Assembly: GCA_905197115.1 (NCBI GenBank)
Contig: CAJJXN010000013.1
Coordinates: 1-29,818 of the forward strand
Length of the DNA stretch: 29,818 nt
Origin: an uncultured Bacillota bacterium
GTDB lineage: Bacteria; Bacillota_I; Bacilli_A; RFN20; CAG-631
Direction of reading: 5' to 3'
Position 1 is the first letter of the stretch, and the number at the start of each line of letters is the position of its first letter. Of the stretch, positions 12,184 through 20,469 are shown piece by piece. The notes beneath the pieces were generated by a model. It worked only from the letters and a program-made list of their open reading frames with translations. It searched no databases and was not told where the DNA came from. The position numbers were made by a program, and so were the translations under genes.

Positions 12184-13381
12184 TGTCATGGATTTTTGCA
12201 AGTCCACCTTGACTTGTTTCTTTATAGTCAAAACTTAACTCATCTCCTGTTATTTTCATGGCTTTAATGACATCATCTAAAGAAATACGATTTTTTCGGC
12301 TATGCGAAATCACTTTGGCATATAAAAAGGCATCATAAACCCGAAGAGCAGCAATGGCGTTTCTTTCTATGCATGGAATTTGAACATATCCAAGTACAGG
12401 ATCACAAGTTAGACCAAGCATATGTTCCATGGCAAGTTCACTAGCGTATTCAATTTGTTGATTAGATAGATCATATAAAGTGCATAAAGCGGCGGCCATG
12501 GAAGTCGCTGTTCCAATTTCTGCTTGGCAACCTCCTACGGCTCCGGATATACTAGCCATTGTTTTTACTAAATTACCAATTAAACCAGCTACCATGAGAG
12601 CCTTAGTTAATTTTTCAAGTGATTGCTGATGAAAAAAATATTCATAATAAAGAACGGCTGCTAATACTCCTGCACTACCACAAGTAGGAGCTGTAATGAC
12701 ATTTAATCCAGAAGCGTTATTTTCAGCAACAGCATACGCAAAAGCAGTGATATACAATTTTTTTTGTTCATCTAAGGAAGCATTTTGGGCATTTTCAAAA
12801 ATTTGTTTAGCTACTCTTTCTAACTTTAACTTTCCTGGAATCAAGCCTGTTGCTTTTAATCCATTTTCTACACATTCAAACATTTTATTGAGGCAAAATT
12901 GAAGATAATTTTGAATATCTTTATCTTCATAATAAGTTACAAGTTCATCATATGATTTAAAATTTAATTTTTTTAAATATAGATTCATTTCGTTAAAAGA
13001 ATTAAATGGGTATACTTCTTTGCTTTTTAAATAAGTTTCATTTTCAAAAGAAATTGCGCCACCTCCTAAAGAATAGCAAGTTTTTTTCGCAATAAGTTGG
13101 TTATTTTTATCAAAAGCCAAAAAATCCATGGTATTTGGGTGAACTAAATTTTGTAAATTTGTATCAAAAATAATGGTTGTATTTTCGCCTAGTACTTTCT
13201 TTAAAATAACATCGGTTAAATGCCCTTTACCCGTTAAAGCTAAAGAACCATATAAAATAACGAAAAAAGATGAAGCATCTTTTACTTGATTTTTGAAGAT
13301 TTCTGCTGCCCTTTGAGGTCCAATGGTATGACTAGATGAAGGTCCTGGACCATAAAGAAACAACTCTTTTAAGGATTTCAT
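12173..13381 (-). CDS. sdaA: L-serine dehydratase (ammonia-lyase), single-chain iron-sulfur type
   Basis: A 402-residue enzyme converting L-serine to pyruvate and ammonia with a [4Fe-4S] cluster. The N-terminal beta-domain opens with LFLYGPGPSSSHTIGPQRAA, the family's signature. The alpha-domain carries APTCGSAGVLAAV, GAVGGCQAEIGTATSMAA and CDPVLGYVQIPCIERNA, which include the expected cluster cysteines. Alpha and beta parts are one chain, as in E. coli SdaA rather than the two-subunit Bacillus type. I use ATG 13381, just before MKSLKELF; upstream in-frame codons to 13423 run over the promoter. An extended -10 (TGGTATACT on the minus strand, about 13411-13419) is the likely promoter. No transporter or linked serine gene is adjacent. 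Role: serine catabolism to pyruvate. Confidence 0.93.
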   Translation of the reverse strand: MKSLKELFLYGPGPSSSHTIGPQRAAEIFKNQVKDASSFFVILYGSLALTGKGHLTDVILKKVLGENTTIIFDTNLQNLVHPNTMDFLAFDKNNQLIAKKTCYSLGGGAISFENETYLKSKEVYPFNSFNEMNLYLKKLNFKSYDELVTYYEDKDIQNYLQFCLNKMFECVENGLKATGLIPGKLKLERVAKQIFENAQNASLDEQKKLYITAFAYAVAENNASGLNVITAPTCGSAGVLAAVLYYEYFFHQQSLEKLTKALMVAGLIGNLVKTMASISGAVGGCQAEIGTATSMAAALCTLYDLSNQQIEYASELAMEHMLGLTCDPVLGYVQIPCIERNAIAALRVYDAFLYAKVISHSRKNRISLDDVIKAMKITGDELSFDYKETSQGGLAKIHDIKK

Positions 13382-13466
13382 TTTTATCACACTTTCTAAA
13401 GTTCTATCTATAGTATACCACAATAAAAAAAATATTTTTTTAAACTTTAATTAAAAAAAAGATTTG

Positions 13467-13475
13467 TGCTATAAT
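13467..13475 (+). promoter_or_regulatory. Extended -10 promoter of the second MATE gene
   Basis: TGC followed by consensus TATAAT (13470-13475). The -35 region is poor, which is common with TGn-extended promoters. It is back to back with the promoter of the serine dehydratase gene. Confidence 0.6.
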
Positions 13476-13505
13476 ATTAAAAGTTTTGATTAGAAGGTGA
13501 AAATC

Positions 13506-14879
13506 ATGATTAAGGATTTAACAAAAGGAAAGCCAATGAAAGTATTATTACTATTTGCGTTGCCTATGTTACTTTCAATGTTATTTCAACAATTATATAA
13601 TATTGCCGATTCAATTGTGGCTGGAAAATTCGGTGGGATTAATGCTTTAGGTTCATTATCTGCTGCCACTCCAGTTACAAATTTATTTATTGCTATTGCC
13701 GTAGGTGGGACGCTTGGAAGTTCAGTTGTCATTTCTCATTTGTTTGGTGCAAAAGATTATAAAAAATTAAAAACAACTATATGGACGGCTATCATCTCTT
13801 TAACTACTTTAGCTTTCTTTTGTACATTAATCGGCATTTTTATTACAGGCCCTATTTTAAAAGCATTAGATACTCCTTATGATTTATATAGTAATGCGAA
13901 AGCTTATTTAGAAATTTATATTTTTGGATTCTTTTTCTTATTTTTATACAACATAGCAAATTCTATATTTACAGGTCTTGGAGATTCTAAAACGCCTTTA
14001 TATTTATTAATTGGTTCGTCTTTATCGAACATTTTATTAGATATTTTATTTGCTAAAATTTTTTCAAACGTTGTACTTGGTGTTGCATGGGCAACATTTT
14101 TAGCTCAAAGTGTGGCTTCTCTTATTGCGATAGCTTTATTGATTCATCGTTTAAAAAGTATAAAAGTAGAAGAGCCTTATTTAAAATTTGACTTCGTTCA
14201 ATTAAAAGCTATGATGAAAATTGCAATTCCAAGCATTTTACAACAATCTTTTGTATCCGTGGGCCAATTACTTGTTCAATCTTTGATCAATCAGTATGGA
14301 ACGGAAATCATGGATGGATATGCGACTGCCTTAAGAATCAATGCTGTCGCAATCATGAGCATCTTTACTTTATCGAACTCAATGTCAAGTTATACAGCTC
14401 AAAATCTAGGAAATCAAGATATTCAACGGGTGAAAGAAGGATATAAAGTAATGATTTTATTTAGCTTTGGATTAGTGGCAGTTATTATATGCTTTGTTTT
14501 AATTTTCTCGCGCAATCTTATATCCTTTTTTATTAAAGAAAATGAAAGTGAAAATGTAGAAAATGTCATACAAGCAGGACAAACCTTTTTAAATATTGTC
14601 GTACCATTTTATTTTGCTGGAGCAATGAAGGTTATTAGTGATGGAGTTCTTCGTGGTTCTAAACAAATGAAAGCATTTATGTTTACAACATTTTTAGATT
14701 TAGCAATACGTGTGGCATTTGCCTATTTATTTGATCCAATAATGGGCTATAAAGCAATTTGTTATGGTTTTAGCGTAGGGTGGGTTATTTCTATGATTGC
14801 TTCTTTTGTATGGTGTATTATATGGCTGAAAAAAGAAACAAGGAAAGCAAATCAATTAATGATAAAAAGTACGATTTAA
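13506..14879 (+). CDS. MATE family multidrug/Na+ antiporter
   Basis: A complete 457-residue exporter with about twelve membrane segments in two similar halves. The N-terminus fits the family well: DLTKGKPMKVLLLFALPMLL, then QQLYNIADSIVAGKFGG, the usual QxxYNxxDxxxVG-like stretch of NorM/MepA-type pumps. Later parts include GLGDSKTPLYLLI and FDPIMGYKAICYGF. AGAAGGTG precedes ATG 13506; a GTG at 13497 overlaps that site. It would expel cationic compounds using Na+ or H+. It differs clearly in sequence from the MATE at the left edge, so the two are not a recent duplicate. Single-gene unit with its own promoter and terminator. Substrate unknown. Confidence 0.93.
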   Translation: MIKDLTKGKPMKVLLLFALPMLLSMLFQQLYNIADSIVAGKFGGINALGSLSAATPVTNLFIAIAVGGTLGSSVVISHLFGAKDYKKLKTTIWTAIISLTTLAFFCTLIGIFITGPILKALDTPYDLYSNAKAYLEIYIFGFFFLFLYNIANSIFTGLGDSKTPLYLLIGSSLSNILLDILFAKIFSNVVLGVAWATFLAQSVASLIAIALLIHRLKSIKVEEPYLKFDFVQLKAMMKIAIPSILQQSFVSVGQLLVQSLINQYGTEIMDGYATALRINAVAIMSIFTLSNSMSSYTAQNLGNQDIQRVKEGYKVMILFSFGLVAVIICFVLIFSRNLISFFIKENESENVENVIQAGQTFLNIVVPFYFAGAMKVISDGVLRGSKQMKAFMFTTFLDLAIRVAFAYLFDPIMGYKAICYGFSVGWVISMIASFVWCIIWLKKETRKANQLMIKSTI

Positions 14880-14892
14880 TCGTGCTTTTTTA
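14864..14892 (+). terminator. Terminator of the second MATE gene
   Basis: The 10-bp stem AAAAGTACGA / TCGTGCTTTT, with one G-T pair, has a 5-nt loop and ends in TTTTTT. It includes the stop codon. Confidence 0.82.
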
Positions 14893-14897
14893 ATAAT

Positions 14898-14945
14898 TCA
14901 ACGTTTAGTTGAGTTGATACTTAACAAATTCGATATAAACTCAAC
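14898..14945. promoter_or_regulatory. Inverted and direct repeats upstream of the XRE gene
   Basis: TCAAC-N5-GTTGA (14898-14912) is a palindrome, and GTTGAGTT (14908-14915) is matched by its complement AACTCAAC (14938-14945). TCAACGT also occurs twice, at 14899 and 14941. The cluster lies just upstream of a TATAAT (14978-14983), so it is a candidate operator for the XRE protein it precedes. Confidence 0.45.
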
Positions 14946-14977
14946 GTATTTATGATTAAAATTAATCTTTTTTCTTG

Positions 14978-14983
14978 TATAAT
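14978..14983 (+). promoter_or_regulatory. -10 box of the XRE/SHOCT-like operon
   Basis: Consensus TATAAT 30 nt before the start codon, with a weak -35 (ATTAAA near 14955). Confidence 0.5.
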
Positions 14984-15013
14984 TAGTTTGTCAAGAAAGG
15001 GGTCAAAAAATAG

Positions 15014-15505
15014 ATGAAAACAAATGAAACTTTTGGAAACCGTTTAGCTAAACTACGTAAAGAACATAATTTAACACAAGAAGATCTTGCCAAAAAATTA
15101 AATATTTCCGCTCAAGCCATTAGTAAATGGGAAAATGATTTAACCGCTCCCGATATCGATACATTAATAAAGCTATCTGATATTTTCAACATTTCATTAG
15201 ATGAATTGCTTAAAAATGAAAAAAGTCATTCGGTAATCGTAAATGAAAAAAAAGATATTAATAAAATGATGTTAAAAATTTTAGTCAAAACGCAAAAAGG
15301 AGACAATATAAAAGTGAATTTACCGGTGGCGATTATAAAGATTTTTTTAGAAAATGGGAATATCAGCCATTTCATCAGTGGAAATAAAATGTTGGAAGGA
15401 ATCGATTTTGCGCAATTGTTTGTTTTAATTGAGCAAGGTATCATTGGAGAATTAGTTTCGATGGAAAATGTAGAGGGCGACCACGTTACGATTACGGTAG
15501 AATAA
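15014..15505 (+). CDS. XRE-family regulator with C-terminal SHOCT-like domain
   Basis: A 163-residue protein. Residues 8-65 are a Cro/CI helix-turn-helix (LTQEDLAKKLNISAQAISKW, then DLTAPDIDTLIKLSDIF). After a linker, the C-terminal 75 residues (KILVKTQKGDNIKVNLPVAI, then GIDFAQLFVLIEQGIIGELV and GDHVTITVE) resemble the SHOCT-like domain found at the start of YvlB/DUF4097 proteins in Bacillota; I assign it from memory of the pattern. AAAGGGGT stands about 10 nt before ATG 15014. The next gene starts on its last base (TAATG), so they are coupled. Likely a transcription factor tuned by its tail domain or by the partner protein. Targets unknown; autoregulation through the repeats at 14898-14945 is plausible. 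Confidence 0.82.
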   Translation: MKTNETFGNRLAKLRKEHNLTQEDLAKKLNISAQAISKWENDLTAPDIDTLIKLSDIFNISLDELLKNEKSHSVIVNEKKDINKMMLKILVKTQKGDNIKVNLPVAIIKIFLENGNISHFISGNKMLEGIDFAQLFVLIEQGIIGELVSMENVEGDHVTITVE

Positions 15506-15753
15506 TGCATATTATAATTAAAAAAAATAAAATACCTTTTTTATTTTATGTACCCTTAAGTGTGATAAAATGGAAATGTCTATTAAAAGGTATCTTAAAG
15601 AAAATAAATAAAGAAGATGAATATGAAAATGTTCAACAATTTGCAAATGATTTGTATAGTGCTTTAAAAAAGTATATAAAAAAGAATGGTCACTTTTTCC
15701 TTGTTGACATGAAAGTTGACGAGAAAAAATTAAGCATTCGGATAAAAGTTTAA
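15505..15753 (+). CDS. Small partner protein of the XRE/SHOCT-like regulator
   Basis: An 82-residue basic protein with a ferredoxin-like strand pattern: IIIKKNKIPFLFYVPLSVIK at the start, a helical middle (EYENVQQFANDLYSALKKYI) and ending FFLVDMKVDEKKLSIRIKV. The start (strand, FxxPLSVIKWKxL) echoes the tail domain of the preceding XRE protein (KVNLPVAIIKIFL), suggesting the two fold alike and may interact. Similar small proteins commonly sit beside YvlB/DUF4097-type genes. It has no ribosome site of its own: the ATG overlaps the upstream TAA, so it is made by translational coupling. Its stop overlaps the stop of the opposite-strand GNAT gene. Function unknown. Confidence 0.65.
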   Translation: MHIIIKKNKIPFLFYVPLSVIKWKCLLKGILKKINKEDEYENVQQFANDLYSALKKYIKKNGHFFLVDMKVDEKKLSIRIKV

Positions 15754-16232
15754 CTTTTTTTAATTTCATATTCCATTGGTATATAATGCATTCCATTTGT
15801 CACACAAGTATCAGATTTTTTAACAAATCCATATTTTAGATAAAATGGATAAGAAGTGAGAGAAGAATCCAAAAACACATGGTTTTGGTTTCTTTTTTTT
15901 GCAATGGCAATGACATAATCTAAAAGTTGTGTCCCAATCCGCTGTTTTAAATATGTTTTGTCAACAAATAAAAATTGAATATAACCATGAATGTCTAAAG
16001 AAATTACTCCTGCTAATTCTTGGTTTATATAATATCCATATAATTGCATGGTTTGATTGCTTAAAGCAAGATAGGTCTCTTTTGAATATAAAAAATGAAC
16101 GATAAAATATTCTTGGCCTTGTTTCGAATCTTCTAAAGAGATATTTTCTAAATAAGATTTTTTTATAAAGTCAAGTGCTAGTTCATAATCTTGATGATGA
16201 ATCTTTTGAATAATAGTTGAAGAGATATCCAT
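15750..16232 (-). CDS. GNAT family N-acetyltransferase
   Basis: A 160-residue acetyltransferase. The central part reads GYIQFLFVDKTYLKQRIGTQ, the family's strand 4 plus acetyl-CoA loop (QRIGTQ in place of the commoner RGxGIG/A), then LLDYVIAIAKKR and SSLTSYPFYLKYGFVKKSDT as motif B. This looks like the small GNAT enzymes that acetylate diverse amines; the substrate is unknown. AGGAGG lies about 7 nt before ATG 16232. It faces the XRE/SHOCT operon and the two stop codons overlap by two bases (15750-15753), with no clear terminator between them. Confidence 0.85.
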   Translation of the reverse strand: MDISSTIIQKIHHQDYELALDFIKKSYLENISLEDSKQGQEYFIVHFLYSKETYLALSNQTMQLYGYYINQELAGVISLDIHGYIQFLFVDKTYLKQRIGTQLLDYVIAIAKKRNQNHVFLDSSLTSYPFYLKYGFVKKSDTCVTNGMHYIPMEYEIKKS

Positions 16233-16321
16233 ATTTTATCCTCCTAAAATAACTAAAACTACTTTTATTATAAATTAAAAATCATGCATTGAAAAGATAA
16301 CAATTATTTTTAAAAAAATAA

Positions 16322-16350
16322 TTGACATTTGATTATGAAATCATTATAAT
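16322..16350 (+). promoter_or_regulatory. Promoter of the marR-ABC operon
   Basis: Perfect consensus: TTGACA (16322-16327), 17-nt spacer, TATAAT (16345-16350). Such a strong promoter needs repression, which fits the palindrome just downstream. Confidence 0.88.
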
Positions 16351-16356
16351 TAGCAA

Positions 16357-16380
16357 AGTTAACAGTTGTCATTGTTAACT
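16357..16380. promoter_or_regulatory. Palindromic operator, probably for the MarR protein
   Basis: AGTTAACA, an 8-base centre (GTTGTCAT), then TGTTAACT. The arms are perfectly complementary. It begins at the expected transcription start, where MarR binding would block elongation. Confidence 0.75.
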
Positions 16381-16400
16381 ATTAAAAGAGGGATTTGATT

Positions 16401-16853
16401 ATGACAAAAGATATTTTAGCGAAAGAATTGCTCGTTGCTTTTGCAAACATTCGAAAACTTCATCATCACTTAGTAGATTCAGAATTTGGACCTGCGGAAT
16501 TACATGTGGGGCATGTTCTTTTAGAAAATGAACATGAAAATAAGAAACCTTTAATTGCTAAAGAAATAGCACTAAGGACGAATATGTCGAAGACGATATT
16601 AAGTCGAGTGATGAAAAATTTAGAACAAAAAGGGATGATTGAACGCATTATACCTGCACATAATCATCGGATTGTTTATTACAATATGAGTCAAAAAGGA
16701 AAAGATATTCTTTTTAAAGAAGCGAAAGAAATGCATAAGCAAACAACGCAAATCATAGAAATTATGGGAGAGGAAACAACTAGCGACCTCATAAAGAATG
16801 TCAAAAAATTGCAAGAAGCAATTCAAATTTTAGAAAATCAGAAAGGAAGTTGA
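16401..16853 (+). CDS. MarR family transcriptional regulator
   Basis: A 150-residue winged-helix protein. The recognition part is IALRTNMSKTILSRVMKNLE, followed by the wing with the usual basic-acidic pattern (EQKGMIERIIPAHNHRIVYY) and a C-terminal helix for dimerisation. It lacks the Cys residues of redox-sensing MarR proteins, so it probably responds to a small molecule. AGAGGG lies about 8 nt before ATG 16401. It is first in an operon with two ABC half-transporters, 4 nt before the next start, and its operator is most likely the palindrome at 16357-16380. Expected role: repress the exporter until a substrate binds. Confidence 0.9.
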   Translation: MTKDILAKELLVAFANIRKLHHHLVDSEFGPAELHVGHVLLENEHENKKPLIAKEIALRTNMSKTILSRVMKNLEQKGMIERIIPAHNHRIVYYNMSQKGKDILFKEAKEMHKQTTQIIEIMGEETTSDLIKNVKKLQEAIQILENQKGS

Positions 16854-16857
16854 TGAG

Positions 16858-18594
16858 ATGATTAAATTATTAAAACAATTTCGACCTATTTATTGGTTTA
16901 TTATCGCCTTGCTTGTCGTCATCATTTATGGACAAGTTCAATTTGAACTAGGACTTGCCGATAAAATGGGTGATATTACCGCTCTTATTCAAAAACATGC
17001 TTCTACAAGTGAAATTTGGAAAGTGGGAAAAACAATGCTTTTATATACATTAGGAAGTGTTGTTTTAACTGTAATTGTGGGTTTTATTGCAGCTCGTTTA
17101 GCAGCAGACTTTTCAAAAAGACTTAGAAACAAAATGTTTAGCAAAGTTTCTTCTTTTTCAATGGAAGAGATTAATGGATTTTCTACTTCAAGTTTACTTA
17201 CAAGAACAACAAACGATATTCAACAAGTGACGATGGGAATCGTGATGACTTTAAGAGTAGCTATTTCATCACCTATCATGGCCATTTCTGCTATTGGAAA
17301 AATTAAATCAAGTAGTAATGAATTAACTTTAGTGACTGCACTTGGAATCATATTAATGATTACGATGATTACCATAATCTTTATTTTTTCTGTTAAAAAG
17401 TTTTCTAAATTGCAAAAATTAACAGATAAATTAAATGGTGTAACAAGAGAAAATTTAACAGGACTTCGCGTTGTGCGTGCTTATAATGCAGAAAATTATC
17501 AAGAAGTAAAATTTGATGAAACGAATAAAGAATTAACAAAAACAAACTTAGTTGTCAATCGTTTAATTTCAATTATGTCTCCTGGAATGTCTTTAATTAT
17601 GAATGGCTTAAACTTAACAGTATTGTGGTTTGGAGCTTATTTAATTAATAAAGGGGCGTTAACTTTACCTGCAATGACCACTTTTACAATGTATGCAATG
17701 CAAGTAATTATGTCTTTTATGATGCTTACAATGATTTTTATTATGTTGCCAAGAGCAAGTGTTTCAGCAAAAAGAATTTTAGAAGTTTTAAATACACCTT
17801 TACGTATTCAAGATCCACAAAATCCACAAAATCAAACAAAGATTAAAGGAGAAATCGAGTTTAAAAATGTTTCTTTTCGTTATCCGGATGGAGATGGGTA
17901 TGTTTTAAAAGATATTTCTTTTTCGGCGAAGAAAGGGGAAACAATTGCGATTATTGGATCAACTGGAAGTGGAAAATCTTCGTTGATTAATTTAATTCCT
18001 CGTTTCTTTGACACGACAGAAGGAGAAGTTTTAGTAGATGGAATAAATGTAAAAGATTATTCACAAAAAGTACTTAGAGATAAAATTGGATATGTGCCTC
18101 AAAAAGCGGTATTATTTAGTGGAACAATCCAATCGAATATTGGTTATGGAAATGACCAAATTGAAATGCAAGAAATTAAAAAAGCTGCTTCTATTTCAAA
18201 ATCTGCTGAATTCATTGAAAAAATGGAAGATCAATATGATGCTTATGTTTCCCAAGGAGGAAAGAATTTCTCTGGAGGCCAAAAACAAAGATTATCGATT
18301 GCTAGAGCGATTGCAAAACAACCGGAAATTTATATATTTGACGATAGTTTTTCGGCTTTAGATTATAAAACAGATAAAGAATTGCGTTTTGCTTTAAAAA
18401 ATGAAACTTCAGAAGCAACCACTATTTTAGTGGCTCAACGAATTGGGACAATTTTGACTGCTGATATGATTTTAGTTTTAGATCAAGGTAAAATTGTTGG
18501 AAAAGGTACACATAAGCAATTATTAAAAGATTGCGAAGTGTATCGCCAAATTGCTTATTCACAACTTTCAAAGGAGGAATTAGCAGATGAGTAA
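16858..18594 (+). CDS. Heterodimeric ABC multidrug exporter subunit, degenerate ATP site
   Basis: A 578-residue half-transporter: six membrane helices (1-300) and a nucleotide domain with Walker A GSTGSGKS (367-374), signature FSGGQKQRLSIARA and Walker B IYIFDDSFSALD. The catalytic Glu is replaced by Asp (D496) and the switch His by Gln (Q527, VAQRIG). This marks the subunit that lends the inactive Walker A/B side, as in LmrC, BmrC and TM287. The canonical signature SGGQ belongs to the active site formed with its partner. It exports hydrophobic drugs or lipids; the substrate is unknown. AAAGGA precedes ATG 16858. Its last 8 nt overlap the partner gene. Confidence 0.93.
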   Translation: MIKLLKQFRPIYWFIIALLVVIIYGQVQFELGLADKMGDITALIQKHASTSEIWKVGKTMLLYTLGSVVLTVIVGFIAARLAADFSKRLRNKMFSKVSSFSMEEINGFSTSSLLTRTTNDIQQVTMGIVMTLRVAISSPIMAISAIGKIKSSSNELTLVTALGIILMITMITIIFIFSVKKFSKLQKLTDKLNGVTRENLTGLRVVRAYNAENYQEVKFDETNKELTKTNLVVNRLISIMSPGMSLIMNGLNLTVLWFGAYLINKGALTLPAMTTFTMYAMQVIMSFMMLTMIFIMLPRASVSAKRILEVLNTPLRIQDPQNPQNQTKIKGEIEFKNVSFRYPDGDGYVLKDISFSAKKGETIAIIGSTGSGKSSLINLIPRFFDTTEGEVLVDGINVKDYSQKVLRDKIGYVPQKAVLFSGTIQSNIGYGNDQIEMQEIKKAASISKSAEFIEKMEDQYDAYVSQGGKNFSGGQKQRLSIARAIAKQPEIYIFDDSFSALDYKTDKELRFALKNETSEATTILVAQRIGTILTADMILVLDQGKIVGKGTHKQLLKDCEVYRQIAYSQLSKEELADE

Positions 18595-20419
18595 AGAAAT
18601 CAAAAATAATATGCCTCGTCATGGTCATGGACCTATGGGCGGAGGAGCAAGAGTTCATGAAAAACCAAAAAATTTTAAAAGATCGATGAAAGAACTTTTA
18701 GGATATATCAAGCCTTATTGGATCATGATTATTATTGCGTTAGCTTTTGCTATTATTGCAACAATTTGTAATATTATTTCTCCCAAAAAGTTAGGAGATT
18801 TATCTCAAAAAATATTCACAGGTTTGATGGTGAATGGAAAAGTCAATTTAGCTTCTTTAACCAATATAGCCGTAACTTTAATTATTCTTTATTTAATTGC
18901 TATCATTTTTGATTATGCAAAATCATGGATTATGACAGGGGTAACTCAAAGAGTCACCTATCGTTTCCGTAAAGATATTTCACAAAAGATAAATAAAGTA
19001 CCACTTAGTTATTTTGATAATCGAAGTTATGGAGATGTATTAAGTAGAGTTACAAACGATGTAGATATGATATCTCAAACTCTTAACCAAAGTATTATTC
19101 AATTATTTACTTCCATAACAATGTTTATTGGCGTATTAATTATGATGTTTACAATTAGTTATAAGGTGGCTCTTGTCTCTTTGCTTATCATTCCTGTAAG
19201 TTTAGGTTGTATGATGATTATTGTGAAATTTTCACAAAAATATTTTAAAAGACAACAAGCTAATTTAGGAACTTTAAATGGGTATATTGAAGAAATGTAT
19301 TCTGGTCATACGATTATTAAAGCTTTTAATAAAGAAAAAGACACTTTAAGTGAATTTAACACAATTAATCAAGAATTACATGATAGTGCTTGGAAATCAC
19401 AATTTTTGTCAGGTTTAATGATGCCAGTTATGAGTTTTGTCGGTAATTTAGCATATATTGTTATTTGTGTGTTTACAGCTTCTTTAATTTTAAAAGGTGA
19501 AATTGGCTTTGGGGCGATTACGTCATTTATTATTTATATTCGTCTATTTACCCAACCACTTAATCAAATTGCTCAAGTAAGTAATAACTTACAATCGACT
19601 GCAGCTGCTTCAGAAAGAGTGTTTGAATTCTTAAATGCCCAAGAAATGGAAGATGAAACAAATTTTGTGACAAAACTTGAAAATGTTGTGGGAAAAGTAG
19701 AATTTAAAAACGTAAGTTTTGGATATGATCCAAATCAAATTATTATTAAAAACTTTAGTGCTTTAATTCAACCAGGTCAAAAAGTAGCGATTGTTGGACC
19801 AACTGGTGCTGGAAAAACGACAATCGTTAATTTGTTAATGAAATTTTACAATATCACAAGTGGCGATATTTTAATTGATGATGTCTCTATTAAACAATTA
19901 ACACGTGAAAATATTCATGCAATGTTTGGTATGGTTTTACAGGATACATGGTTATTTGAAGGAACAGTGAAAGATAATTTAGCTTATGGAAGAAAAGATA
20001 TTGATTTAGAGGTGATTAAAAAAGCGTGTGAAGCAGCAAATATTCAACATTTTATCGAATCTTTATCACATGGCTATGATACGATTTTAGATGAGGAAAG
20101 TAATATTTCACAAGGACAAAAACAATTATTTACGATTGCTCGAGCAATGGTTGAAAATGCGCCGATGCTTATCTTAGATGAAGCTACTTCAAGTGTTGAT
20201 ACACGTACAGAAGAATTGATTCAAGATGCAATGGATAAATTGACAAATGGAAGAACGACTTTTGTCATTGCGCATCGTTTATCGACCATTAAAAATGCGG
20301 ATTTAATTTTAGTAATGAAAGATGGCGATATTATCGAAAAAGGCACCCATCAACAACTAATGGATCAAAAAGGATTTTATTGTAATTTATATAATAGCCA
20401 ATTTGAAACATTTCATTAG
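18587..20419 (+). CDS. Heterodimeric ABC multidrug exporter subunit, active ATP site
   Basis: A 610-residue half-transporter with a His/Gly/Pro-rich cytoplasmic lead (PRHGHGPMGGGARVHE), six membrane helices and a nucleotide domain. Walker A GPTGAGKT (404-411), catalytic E532 in LILDEATSSVD and switch H563 (IAHRLSTI) are all canonical. Its signature is SQGQ rather than SGGQ, the counterpart of the degenerate site in the partner. Together the two sequences show one good and one degenerate site. AAAGGAGG 9 nt before ATG 18587 lies inside the upstream gene. The reading ends 17418-like: the stop codon is part of the operon terminator. Confidence 0.94.
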   Translation: MSKEIKNNMPRHGHGPMGGGARVHEKPKNFKRSMKELLGYIKPYWIMIIIALAFAIIATICNIISPKKLGDLSQKIFTGLMVNGKVNLASLTNIAVTLIILYLIAIIFDYAKSWIMTGVTQRVTYRFRKDISQKINKVPLSYFDNRSYGDVLSRVTNDVDMISQTLNQSIIQLFTSITMFIGVLIMMFTISYKVALVSLLIIPVSLGCMMIIVKFSQKYFKRQQANLGTLNGYIEEMYSGHTIIKAFNKEKDTLSEFNTINQELHDSAWKSQFLSGLMMPVMSFVGNLAYIVICVFTASLILKGEIGFGAITSFIIYIRLFTQPLNQIAQVSNNLQSTAAASERVFEFLNAQEMEDETNFVTKLENVVGKVEFKNVSFGYDPNQIIIKNFSALIQPGQKVAIVGPTGAGKTTIVNLLMKFYNITSGDILIDDVSIKQLTRENIHAMFGMVLQDTWLFEGTVKDNLAYGRKDIDLEVIKKACEAANIQHFIESLSHGYDTILDEESNISQGQKQLFTIARAMVENAPMLILDEATSSVDTRTEELIQDAMDKLTNGRTTFVIAHRLSTIKNADLILVMKDGDIIEKGTHQQLMDQKGFYCNLYNSQFETFH

Positions 20420-20442
20420 GAGACAAATGTCTCCTTTTTTTT
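20418..20442 (+). terminator. Terminator of the marR-ABC operon
   Basis: AGGAGAC / GTCTCCT (20418-20424, 20429-20435) with a 4-nt loop is followed by eight T residues. It starts within the last stop codon. Confidence 0.88.
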
Positions 20443-20444
20443 AT

Positions 20445-20469
20445 AAAAAAAAAGAGGTGTATAACCTCT
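20445..20469 (-). terminator. Terminator of the DUF1846 gene
   Basis: On the minus strand AGAGGT, a 5-nt loop and ACCTCT are followed by about nine T residues (the A run 20445-20453 on the plus strand). It lies directly at the gene's end. Confidence 0.8.

Noticed and set aside
15226..15510. Opposite-strand frames inside the XRE/SHOCT gene and similar frames in clpB, copA and the ABC genes
   Set aside because: They lie wholly within well-supported genes and have no ribosome sites.
16301..16324. AT-only palindrome (11-bp arms) overlapping the marR -35 box
   Set aside because: Low complexity; the GTTAAC palindrome downstream explains MarR control better.
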